DNA of 64,000 bases, from assembly GCA_900552455.1 (NCBI GenBank), contig URZX01000002.1, positions 1-64,000 of the forward strand, written 5' to 3'. The stretch is from an uncultured Peptococcaceae bacterium (GTDB taxonomy: Bacteria; Bacillota; Peptococcia; Peptococcales; Peptococcaceae). The notes beneath the pieces were generated by a model that was given only the letters and a program-made list of their open reading frames with translations, made no database searches and was not told where the DNA came from. The translations under genes and the position numbers were made by a program. Shown piece by piece: positions 25,468-33,656 of this stretch; positions within the stretch are counted from its first letter, which is position 1, and every line of letters starts with the position of its first letter.

Positions 25468-27153
25468 ATGAGCATCCTCGAATTCAAAAAAGTCAACTGT
25501 AAAGACTGCTACAAATGCGTGCGCTATTGCCCGGTGAAATCCATCCGCGTCAAGGATCACGCCGCGTCCATTCTCGCCGGCGAATGTATCCTCTGCGGCA
25601 ACTGCACCATCGTCTGCCCGCAGCACGCAAAAGAAGATATCAACGACGTACCGATGATCAAAGTGCTGATGAGCAAGCACGAAACCGTCATCGCCATCGT
25701 CGCGCCAAGCTTCGCCGCTTATTTTAATATTTCCTTTGAAACCATGAAGAGCACCCTGAAAAAGCTCGGCTTTGCCGATGTTTTTGAAGTTGCCGAAGGC
25801 GCCCACGTCGTCAAGACCGAATACGAACGCCTCGTCGCCGAAAATCCTGACCAGACCTGGATCACCTCCAGCTGCGCCAGCGTCAATTATTACATCAAGC
25901 GTCACCGCCCCGAAGCAGCGAAATATCTGCTGCCCGTGCTCACCCCAATGAAAGCGCTGGCCAAAATCCTGCGCGAGCGCTATCCAGAAGCAAAATTTGT
26001 TTTCATCGGGCCATGCCTGTCCAAAAAAGGCGAAGCCTTTGAAAACGGCTCAGGTGTTTCCGCCGTGCTCCTCTTCGAAGAGCTGGAAGACTGGCTCGCC
26101 GAAGAAAACATCGTCGTCCACGAAGACGAATCCTTCCGCAACCAACCGCGACTCAGCCGCCTCTTCCCGATGAGCGGCGGCATTCTCGCGACCATGAAAC
26201 AGGAACCTGGCATCAACTATCTGCCGATCAGCGGTTTTGACGGCGTCAAGCAAACCATCGAAGACGTCATCGACGGCAAACTGCCCCACTGCTTCATCGA
26301 AATGAATTTCTGCAAAGGCGGCTGCGTCGGCGGACCATCCTTCCGCCGCAAAGAACTCGGCACCCTGCGCGGCGCCGTGAAAACCCACCAGGCCGCCGGC
26401 ACCACAATTTACGACGAAGATTACAGCGTGCCGGAAACCCTCGACTACTCCACCACCTTCCAGACCAAGCGCGTTTTCCGCCTCGAACCGACCAAAGCGC
26501 AGATCGAAGCCGTGCTGCGCCAAATGGACAAATTCTCGCCAGAAGACGAACTCAACTGCGGCATGTGCGGCTACTCCACCTGCCGCGAAAAAGCGCGCGC
26601 CGTTCTCTTCGGCAAAGCCGAGATCGACATGTGCATGCCATACATTCGCAAACGCGCCGAAAACTACGCGGGCAAGATCATCGACAGCGTGCCAAGCGGC
26701 ATCCTCGCCATCGACATGTCGCTGAATATCTCTCAGGCCAATCCAGCCGCCTGCGACATTTTCGGCGTCGACGCCACAAGCCTCGTCGGCCAGCCGATCG
26801 GCACCATCCTCGACGAAAACGATTTCGTGAATCTTCTCGCCTCCGACGAAGACACCCTCATGACCAGCATCTATCTGCCAGACTACGGCCTCTATCTCGA
26901 CGAAACACTGCAGGTCAACCGCGACGCCAACCTCATCATCTGCATCCTCAAAAACGTCACCGAGGAAAAAACACGCCACCGCCGCGCCATGCAGAAACGC
27001 CAGCAGACCGCAGCCATCGCCGACGAGATCGTCGAAAAACAGCTGCGCATGGTACACGAGATCGCCTCCCTGCTCGGCGAGACCGCCTCTGAAACAAAGA
27101 TCGCCATCAGCGATCTCAAGGAATCTGTGATGATGGAGGATGACAATGTCTAG
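25468..27153 (+). CDS. PAS-containing sensory-type [FeFe] hydrogenase (HydS/HfsD-like)
   Basis: A 561-residue protein: two [4Fe-4S] motifs (CKDCYKCVRYCP, CILCGNCTIVCP) at about 10-50, a divergent H-cluster domain (L1 TSSCASV, L2 FIGPCLSKKGE, L3 NFCKGGCVGGP), a further Fe-S motif (LNCGMCGYSTCREKA with a later Cys) near 365, and a PAS domain at about 395-500. Loss of the CP pair in L1 and gain of PAS are marks of group-C sensory hydrogenases, thought to sense H2 or redox state. ATG 25468 is chosen; the frame is open further upstream but overlaps the ferredoxin gene. The phosphatase gene overlaps its end by 8 bp, pointing to a signalling pair. Confidence 0.87.
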   Translation: MSILEFKKVNCKDCYKCVRYCPVKSIRVKDHAASILAGECILCGNCTIVCPQHAKEDINDVPMIKVLMSKHETVIAIVAPSFAAYFNISFETMKSTLKKLGFADVFEVAEGAHVVKTEYERLVAENPDQTWITSSCASVNYYIKRHRPEAAKYLLPVLTPMKALAKILRERYPEAKFVFIGPCLSKKGEAFENGSGVSAVLLFEELEDWLAEENIVVHEDESFRNQPRLSRLFPMSGGILATMKQEPGINYLPISGFDGVKQTIEDVIDGKLPHCFIEMNFCKGGCVGGPSFRRKELGTLRGAVKTHQAAGTTIYDEDYSVPETLDYSTTFQTKRVFRLEPTKAQIEAVLRQMDKFSPEDELNCGMCGYSTCREKARAVLFGKAEIDMCMPYIRKRAENYAGKIIDSVPSGILAIDMSLNISQANPAACDIFGVDATSLVGQPIGTILDENDFVNLLASDEDTLMTSIYLPDYGLYLDETLQVNRDANLIICILKNVTEEKTRHRRAMQKRQQTAAIADEIVEKQLRMVHEIASLLGETASETKIAISDLKESVMMEDDNV

Positions 27154-28315
27154 ACCAATGCGACAAGATCTTTTCCTCGACCACGCCGTCATCACCCACA
27201 ACCACGACGGCGAAGGAATCTGCGGTGATTTCTACGCCGCCTTCGACAGCGGCCAGCATCCCGTTTTCGTGCTCTCCGACGGCATGGGCAGCGGCGTCAA
27301 AGCCAACATCATGGCCACCCTCACCTCCACCATCCTCGGACGATTGCTCGAGCACGGACTTCCCCTGGCAGAATGCGTCGACACCATCGCCGCGTCCCTG
27401 CCTCTCTGTAAAGAACGCGGCATGGCCTACGCCACCTTCACCGCCGCGCAGATCCGCGACGACCAACTTTTTCTCGTCGAATACGGCAATCCCTCATGCA
27501 TCCTCCTGCGCGGCGGCAAAGTCGTGCCAGCGCGCACACACGTGCGCTTCGTCGGCGACAAAGAGATCCACGAGCGCACCATCCGCATCCAGCCCGACGA
27601 CGTTCTGCTCATGATGAGCGACGGCGTCACCCACGCCGGCATCGGCGTCAGCACCATCGACGGCTGGTCCGTCAAAGAGATCGGAGAATTTCTCAGCAGC
27701 ACCGACCTCGTGAACAACTGCGCCGCCGTCACCGCCGCCCTTCTCGATGAACGCTGCAATGAAATGAGCGCCGGACAGTTTGGCGACGACCGCACCATCG
27801 CCGTGCTCCGCTTCTGTCCGCACGCCACCGCCAACATGGTCATGGGCCCGCCAGCCCGCGGCCACGACGAATGCGCCGCCCTGCGACTCTTCTTCTCCAA
27901 GCACGGCAAGCACATCGTCTGCGGCGGCACCACCAGCCAAATCGTCGCCCGCTTCCTCGACAAACCACTCGAACTTCTACAGGGCACCGGCGACGGCGAC
28001 GTTCCAGACATGGGCAAGATTGACGGCGTCGACCTCACCACCGAAGGCATTATCACCCTCCAGGCCACCCTCGCCCTCGTCGATCGCATCGCACGCGATC
28101 CCGATCATATCCTCCATCTCGGCACACGCCCCGACGAACTCCTCTATCGTGCCCTCTTCATGGAAAGCACCAACATCAACATCTTCTTCGGCACCGCCTT
28201 CAACGACGCCCACAGCGACACCAACATCGCCTTCGACAATAAACTCACCGCCATCAAAACCCTCTGCCGCAAACTAGAAGCCGCTGGCAAAATGACCAGC
28301 ATCCAGTATTATTGA
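27146..28315 (+). CDS. PP2C/SpoIIE-type serine/threonine phosphatase
   Basis: A 389-residue protein with the SpoIIE/PP2C core: GDFYAAF near the N-terminus, VLSDGMGSGVKA (metal-binding Asp) and MMSDGVTHAG. It removes phosphate from Ser/Thr of a partner, typically an anti-sigma antagonist or regulator. Two ATGs lie close together; 27146 is preferred because GGAGG (27135-27139) abuts the first ATG but is 6 bases from the second. Overlap with the PAS hydrogenase gene suggests it is the output arm of a hydrogen or redox sensor, as in hfs-type clusters. The target is not in the window. Confidence 0.85.
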   Translation: MSRPMRQDLFLDHAVITHNHDGEGICGDFYAAFDSGQHPVFVLSDGMGSGVKANIMATLTSTILGRLLEHGLPLAECVDTIAASLPLCKERGMAYATFTAAQIRDDQLFLVEYGNPSCILLRGGKVVPARTHVRFVGDKEIHERTIRIQPDDVLLMMSDGVTHAGIGVSTIDGWSVKEIGEFLSSTDLVNNCAAVTAALLDERCNEMSAGQFGDDRTIAVLRFCPHATANMVMGPPARGHDECAALRLFFSKHGKHIVCGGTTSQIVARFLDKPLELLQGTGDGDVPDMGKIDGVDLTTEGIITLQATLALVDRIARDPDHILHLGTRPDELLYRALFMESTNINIFFGTAFNDAHSDTNIAFDNKLTAIKTLCRKLEAAGKMTSIQYY

Positions 28316-28381
28316 GCGCAAGTAATTTTCTATGCATCTTTATTGCATCTTCTTATATACATTTTTCATCATTTATTTCTA

Positions 28382-28434
28382 AAATCAAAAAGGTCATCGT
28401 TTACCAATATGTATAACGATGGCCTTTTTGATTT
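28382..28434 (+). terminator. Terminator of the hydrogenase operon, bidirectional
   Basis: A long stem (28382-28401 with 28415-28434, one mismatch) whose outer arms are A-rich and T-rich, so it can end transcription from both sides. Confidence 0.82.
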
Positions 28435-28441
28435 CATTAAG

Positions 28442-28481
28442 AAAAAAATAGCAGAAGCAACACCATGCGTGCTGCCTCTGC
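28442..28481 (-). terminator. Terminator of the AT-rich catabolic operon
   Basis: On the minus strand a hairpin with GCAGA/TCTGC outer stem (28481-28451) is followed by seven T, 20 bp after the stop codon of the last gene. Confidence 0.75.
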
Positions 28482-28501
28482 CGGAAAGGATATGGTTTAG
28501 T

Positions 28502-30397
28502 TTAAAGAGCAAGTGCTGTTTTAAACGCTTCCTCCATGTTATGTCTACCATCTTTAACGCCATTTGCGTCTCCAATAGCAATCACACGACATGAACAATC
28601 GTTCAGTTCTTCTACCAATGGAGAGTATGCTTTTGATCCAGTAGAAATAACAACATTATCAACATTTTCGAGCTTTATAGTTTCGCCATTCCGTTCCAAA
28701 TATACTGCATTTCTTCCAATTAACAGTACTTGTGCGCTTGTAATTAAGCCTACCTTAGCATCTTCAAGACGCTCCATAAGGAACTTTCTTGGGCGTGCAG
28801 ATTCATCTGCTGCTATTTTATCTCGCATTTCTACGATAGTGACTTTGCTACCATGCATTGCCAGATGATCCGCAGTTTCTGCACCAACGGAGCCACCACC
28901 AATGACGACAACATTTCTACCAGCATTGATTTTCCCTGCAAGAATTTCACTTGCTGTGACAACAAAAGGTTGATCCACCCCAGGAATTGGTGGAATTGAA
29001 GGCTTGCTCCCGCTGGCAACAAGTACAACATCTGGCTTTTCTGCCTCAACAAGAGCTTTTGTCAATGGCGTTTTCAAACGTACTTCAACTCCAAGCTTTT
29101 TCAGCTGTACATTTTGCCATGCAACAAGACTTGTAAAATCGGCCTTCCCTGGAGGTACACACGCAAGAAGCCATTGACCGCCAAGCTTGCTTGTACTTTC
29201 AAAAAGTGTAACCTTATGACCTTTTGTTGCTGCCACTATAGCTGCTTCACAGCCTGCTATACCGCCACCAGCAATAAATATGTTCTTGGGCGATGCAACC
29301 ATAGAAAGATCATATTCACTCTCATGTCCAATCATTGGATTAGCCAAGCAGCCTCTTGTACATCCTTGCAAACAACCTACACAATAGTTGATTTCCTGAT
29401 AGCGCCCTTCTTTAGCTTTATTCGGAAATTCAGGATCTGCCAAAGAAGCACGCGCCATTGTGACCATATCTGCTTTGCCAGAACGTAAAATTTCCTCCGC
29501 TATCAATGGATCATTAATGCGCCCTACACCAATAACCGGAATATGCAAAACTTTTTTCATTTCTGCCGCATTATTAATATATGTCGCTTTTGGCTCACAA
29601 GCCGACGGCGAAACAACATGGTTAAAGTCACCGCCTTGAGAAACATGCAATAAATCAATACCGGCATCTTCTAACAGGATTGCAATGGCTTTTGCTTCTT
29701 CAATAGTGAGTGCGCCAGGAACCCCTTCCTCGCAAGAAATGCGATATTGTACCAGAAAATCTGGTCCAACTTTTTCACGGATTCTTTTTACAACGTCGAC
29801 AGACAGCTTTGCTCGACCAGCAATGCTACCACCATATTCATCACAACGCTTATTTGAGAACGGCGAGTTAAACGTGTGCAGCAAATATCCATGTGCTCCA
29901 TGAATTTCAACTCCATCGAAGCCAGCTTTTTTTGCGCGAACAGCTGCGTCTGCAAACTGTTCAACAATCTCTTCGATCTCAGAAACTGTCAATTCACGAG
30001 AAATCTCCCATGGTCCACCAGCAAATTTCATTGCAGAAGGACCAACAGGTTCCAAGCCAGTTTCGTCTTTAGATATACGACGGCCAGCATGATAGATTTG
30101 ACAAACAATTTTAGCACCAGCAGCATGGATGCGATCCGTCAATTCCTTATGACTCGGAATCTGTGCATCGTCATAAAGCCCTGGCAAATCTTTCGACCCA
30201 CCAACACCTGGTGCAACTACATAGTCTTCAGGAATGATCAATCCCCAACCGCCCTTAGCTTTTGCTTCATGATATGCTATAAATGCTTCTGTTGCCATAC
30301 CATCAGCGCCACATAAGCCTGTGACCATCGCAGAAACAACAGTTCGATTTCGAATTGTAACATTGTTTACTGCGATTGGTTCAAACAATTTACTCAT
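28502..30397 (-). CDS. OYE/2,4-dienoyl-CoA-reductase-like FMN/FAD iron-sulfur oxidoreductase
   Basis: A 631-residue protein. The N-terminal TIM barrel of the Old Yellow Enzyme family covers about 1-340 (LFEPIAVNNVTIRNR, GFDGVEIHGAHGYLLHTF, PVIGVGRI); a cysteine cluster CVGCLQGCTRGC follows at about 345; the C-terminal half has two nucleotide-binding folds (IFIAGGGIAGCEAAI and VVVIGGGSVGAETADHL). This is the layout of NADH-dependent 2,4-dienoyl-CoA reductase, BaiCD-type enoate reductases and trimethylamine dehydrogenase: FMN, [4Fe-4S] and FAD passing hydride from NAD(P)H to a C=C bond. The last Cys of the cluster follows after 3 residues instead of about 11, unlike its paralogue at 33657. It is the last gene of the operon. 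Substrate unknown. Confidence 0.85.
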   Translation of the reverse strand: MSKLFEPIAVNNVTIRNRTVVSAMVTGLCGADGMATEAFIAYHEAKAKGGWGLIIPEDYVVAPGVGGSKDLPGLYDDAQIPSHKELTDRIHAAGAKIVCQIYHAGRRISKDETGLEPVGPSAMKFAGGPWEISRELTVSEIEEIVEQFADAAVRAKKAGFDGVEIHGAHGYLLHTFNSPFSNKRCDEYGGSIAGRAKLSVDVVKRIREKVGPDFLVQYRISCEEGVPGALTIEEAKAIAILLEDAGIDLLHVSQGGDFNHVVSPSACEPKATYINNAAEMKKVLHIPVIGVGRINDPLIAEEILRSGKADMVTMARASLADPEFPNKAKEGRYQEINYCVGCLQGCTRGCLANPMIGHESEYDLSMVASPKNIFIAGGGIAGCEAAIVAATKGHKVTLFESTSKLGGQWLLACVPPGKADFTSLVAWQNVQLKKLGVEVRLKTPLTKALVEAEKPDVVLVASGSKPSIPPIPGVDQPFVVTASEILAGKINAGRNVVVIGGGSVGAETADHLAMHGSKVTIVEMRDKIAADESARPRKFLMERLEDAKVGLITSAQVLLIGRNAVYLERNGETIKLENVDNVVISTGSKAYSPLVEELNDCSCRVIAIGDANGVKDGRHNMEEAFKTALAL

Positions 30398-30435
30398 ATA
30401 TTACTCACCTACTTTCCTACAATAACATTCAATTA

Positions 30436-31272
30436 TTAATCTTCAATACCCAAGAATCTGGCAGCATTCTTATACATTACATTTTCAAGAACTTCATCCT
30501 TGAATCCACAATGTAAATAATACTCCACAGATTTTTCAATATCAAAAATTGGATATGCTGATCCATAGATAAGCTTCTCTTTAATGATAGTATTTGCTCC
30601 ATTAATATATTCACGCGCTCCTGGAACGCCAAACACATACATATCTGGGGCCAAATATACATTAGGCTGATTCATTGCAAGATGACAAGCTTCCACTACA
30701 AAAGGATAGCAGGCATGTGCAACCAAGATTCTCAACTTAGGAAAATGTTGCGCAATATCTTCAATTAATTGTGGATGCTGATATGACTGATCATCACCCA
30801 AAAATCCACCATGGCTCAAGTAAAGTGGAATATCATTTTCCTCACACTTCTGATAGATCGGCCAAATACGTCTGTCATTTGCATACATATGTTCATATGG
30901 ATTTGCTGCTAATTCCATGCAAACACCCGTACAAGGACCGTTGATAACGCGATCATCAATCTCTTTTAATGCTGCTTCTCCTTTTAATGGATTAATATCC
31001 GGGAAGCAACGCAATTTGTCAGGATATGCTGCCGCCAGTTCGGTAACATCATCCGCATTCGATTCACCACATCTCAAGCGACCAGCAACCATTGCGATAC
31101 CTACGTTTGCGTCTTCCATATTCTTAAACATGGATTCCATTGTGAGGTCTGGATGATTGTCTGGATAGGTCATATCGAAATGAGAAGTCCAGGAACGATT
31201 GTTTTCTTTCTTATAAATCCCTTGTGTTAAATAACTTTTATACGGTGGACGTACACGAGAGTCAATATACAT
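30436..31272 (-). CDS. Amidohydrolase-2-family protein A with altered metal site
   Basis: A 278-residue TIM-barrel protein of the ACMSD/gamma-resorcylate-decarboxylase type. Family landmarks appear in order: an N-terminal strand, SHGG near the middle, VAHACYPF and YGSAYP near the end. However the usual HxH in strand 1 is RVRPP, and the usual GSDYP Asp is Ala (YGSAYP). Only some of the normal zinc ligands remain, so either the metal is bound differently or the protein works without it. Two paralogues (31315, 35602) in the same operon share these changes. Family members hydrolyse amides or lactones or decarboxylate aromatic acids. AT-rich codon use. Confidence 0.75.
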   Translation of the reverse strand: MYIDSRVRPPYKSYLTQGIYKKENNRSWTSHFDMTYPDNHPDLTMESMFKNMEDANVGIAMVAGRLRCGESNADDVTELAAAYPDKLRCFPDINPLKGEAALKEIDDRVINGPCTGVCMELAANPYEHMYANDRRIWPIYQKCEENDIPLYLSHGGFLGDDQSYQHPQLIEDIAQHFPKLRILVAHACYPFVVEACHLAMNQPNVYLAPDMYVFGVPGAREYINGANTIIKEKLIYGSAYPIFDIEKSVEYYLHCGFKDEVLENVMYKNAARFLGIED

Positions 31273-31314
31273 TGTATGAACCTCCTCTGCTATTAACCTA
31301 CATATTTCAACAAA

Positions 31315-32142
31315 TTATTCATCTAAGCCTAAAACTTTTGCTGCATTCTTATAGAAAATCTTTTCCCAAACCTCTTCGCGAACTTTAAATTTCACATACT
31401 CAATATTTTCTTTCATTGGGATCAATGGATACGCAGAACCATAGATAATTTTATCCTGAAGCATATAATTTGCTGCATTAATGTAATCTTGAGAGCCGGC
31501 ACAATTAACCATATACATATCAGGTACCAGGTATACATTTGGTCTGAAATATGCAACCTGTACCATCTCTGTAACATATGGCCATGCTGCATGACAAACT
31601 ACTAGTTTTAAATTAGGAAAAGCTACTGCAATCTCATCAATTTCCAGAGGATTGTTGTAACTAAGAGATGGAGGAATAACACCGCCGAAAGACATCAACA
31701 CCGGAACATTATGATCTTCACAGAATTTATAAATAGGCCAGATGCGTTTATCATTCGCATGCAAAGCTGGCACACATTTACCTGGCTCCATCATAATGAC
31801 ACTGCAAGGTCCATCAACCACATAATCCTGAATTTCTTGCAAGCTTACCTGAATATCCAAAGACGGATCAATGCATGGTGCACCAATAAAACGATTTGGA
31901 TATTCTTCCATTAACGTTAACAAATCTTCATTTTTCATGCCAAAAGCACGGCGAAGAGGCACAACCGCCTTAGTCATCCCGGCTTCATCCATTTCTTTGA
32001 TGAAAAGATCCATGGATTCTTCAATAACAGACTGTGCAGTAGGAAGTCCCCATTTCTGCTCAGAACGCGGTTTCTTTTGCCATAATTTTGCTTCTAAAAT
32101 ACTTTTATAAGGAGGTCTCACGCGAAAATCAATAATCATCAT
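31315..32142 (-). CDS. Amidohydrolase-2-family protein B with altered metal site
   Basis: A 275-residue paralogue of the neighbouring proteins at 30436 and 35602. It shares DFRVRPPYKS in place of the HxH strand, VCHAAWPY, and YGSAYP in place of GSDYP; the mid-protein His of protein A is Phe here (MSFGG). The match between paralogues is strongest in the N-terminal RPP segment and the C-terminal KNAAKVLGL, suggesting a shared oligomer or substrate site. A GGAG is 9 bases before ATG 32142. It is separated from the transporter gene by an intercistronic hairpin. Confidence 0.75.
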   Translation of the reverse strand: MMIIDFRVRPPYKSILEAKLWQKKPRSEQKWGLPTAQSVIEESMDLFIKEMDEAGMTKAVVPLRRAFGMKNEDLLTLMEEYPNRFIGAPCIDPSLDIQVSLQEIQDYVVDGPCSVIMMEPGKCVPALHANDKRIWPIYKFCEDHNVPVLMSFGGVIPPSLSYNNPLEIDEIAVAFPNLKLVVCHAAWPYVTEMVQVAYFRPNVYLVPDMYMVNCAGSQDYINAANYMLQDKIIYGSAYPLIPMKENIEYVKFKVREEVWEKIFYKNAAKVLGLDE

Positions 32143-32170
32143 AATAATTTACTCCTTTCATATCCATACA

Positions 32171-32208
32171 GGCAATACTTCATGAAATGGCATTCACGAA
32201 GTATTGCC
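32171..32208 (-). other. Intercistronic hairpin in the catabolic operon
   Basis: Perfect 11-bp stem (32171-32181 with 32198-32208) between the transporter and amidohydrolase B genes. No T-run follows, so it is more likely an mRNA-stability or processing element than a terminator. Confidence 0.55.
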
Positions 32209-32230
32209 CATATTTACTAATACCTTTTTC

Positions 32231-33634
32231 TTAGAAGATGCCAAGCAGATGCCACCATGGAATCTGAATGAGCCCAAATGTGATCAGTGTGAATAACGTT
32301 TTTCCGCCGAAAAATGCGATAAAGTGTTTCATCTTCATCATACCAAAGCCAAACAATACAAGGTATGCAGTAACTTCATGAGGCAGGAAAATCATATCCA
32401 AAGAGTAGTTGACGGTCAGCATACTGCAGATTGGCGGATAGCCAAGATCTAAGTAAATCTGACCAAGACCAATTGGCAATAAGCTGGACATCGCAGCAGG
32501 CGAGAGTAAAAGGTTTGCGAATGCACCAAAGATCAAAACGCCATAGGTCAGACCGATTTTACCCATGCCACCAAGTGTTGGCCCAAGGATATCAGAGATC
32601 AGATCACCAAAGCCTAATGTCGTAGCAACCTGGCCGATCCCAATGCAGGTGCCTGCAAAAGCAAAGGTACTGAAGAACATTTTAACTTTGTTCAAGCTTT
32701 CATGAGGTGCAATATTAACGCCTGGGAAGAAGCAGATCCAAGGAAGAACGATAAATACATAGTTCAGGTTAAAACCATGAACTGGCTGGAACATTACGTA
32801 AGCCATAAGAATGACTAATACAATAATAGCTTTCTTTTCTGCCGCAGTCATTTTCCCCATCGCAGCACGTTCAGAGTGGAAGTATTCTTTACCACCTTCA
32901 AATTTTACATCTTTTGTTTTAAAGATCTTGGTGACCATGAAAATAAACAGCATGGCCGTCAAGAACTCTGGGCAGTTGTAGATGAAGAGCTGAACAGGCG
33001 TAATATCAAAATCAGGGAATACATTACGCATACCAGTGATCATCAGTGTCATGTTGGAAGTCTGATACAGGAACGTTTTGACGTTCAATGCTGCCATACC
33101 ACCAACACCCATCATGATGACGCCTTCTTTAGAGAACGGCTTAAGATTCATCGCCTGGCAGAAACCATAGACCAGACCAATCATAATGAAGTAATGGCTG
33201 CAGAAGCAAAGCTGACCAAGGACAACACCTACAATATAGATTGCGTAAAGGGTTCTGTTATAGGAGCCGCCTAATTTCTCAATGATAAAAAGTGCGATTC
33301 TTCTTAAGATCCCGCAGTCATCCAGAGCGATGGTCAATACATACGCCCCTAAAATAACCCAAACTGTTACCGTTGCAAAACCAGCATAAGCTTCTGGTGC
33401 TGTTTCCACAACTCCGAGAATCCACCAAGCTGCTGGTAACAACAATGCTGGAATCATGTTGTCCAACAGACCAAACGCCATGCAAAGGATTGCCATAACA
33501 CTTGTTACGACAAACATTCTAGATTCTGGTGTAAAATTTCCACCTGTTGGTATCAGGAAAAAGAGTAGTGGTGCAGCGACCGTAATAAACCATTTTATTA
33601 AGTCGCCTCGATTTACAGATTTTACTGTTGACAT
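32231..33634 (-). CDS. DASS/SLC13-type anion transporter
   Basis: A 467-residue, very hydrophobic protein with about 12 membrane segments, shaped like divalent anion:sodium symporters (ATVTVWVILGAYVLTIALDDCGI; two repeat halves; AFANLLLSPAAMSSLLPIG near the end). It probably imports a carboxylate that feeds the surrounding reductases and amidohydrolase-fold proteins. ATG 33634 is preferred, because the GGGAG lies 9 bases upstream of it but abuts an earlier in-frame ATG. The family assignment is by overall pattern, and related citrate/short-chain fatty acid transporters are possible. Confidence 0.75.
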   Translation of the reverse strand: MSTVKSVNRGDLIKWFITVAAPLLFFLIPTGGNFTPESRMFVVTSVMAILCMAFGLLDNMIPALLLPAAWWILGVVETAPEAYAGFATVTVWVILGAYVLTIALDDCGILRRIALFIIEKLGGSYNRTLYAIYIVGVVLGQLCFCSHYFIMIGLVYGFCQAMNLKPFSKEGVIMMGVGGMAALNVKTFLYQTSNMTLMITGMRNVFPDFDITPVQLFIYNCPEFLTAMLFIFMVTKIFKTKDVKFEGGKEYFHSERAAMGKMTAAEKKAIIVLVILMAYVMFQPVHGFNLNYVFIVLPWICFFPGVNIAPHESLNKVKMFFSTFAFAGTCIGIGQVATTLGFGDLISDILGPTLGGMGKIGLTYGVLIFGAFANLLLSPAAMSSLLPIGLGQIYLDLGYPPICSMLTVNYSLDMIFLPHEVTAYLVLFGFGMMKMKHFIAFFGGKTLFTLITFGLIQIPWWHLLGIF

Positions 33635-33656
33635 ACAGTACATCTCCCTTCAATTT

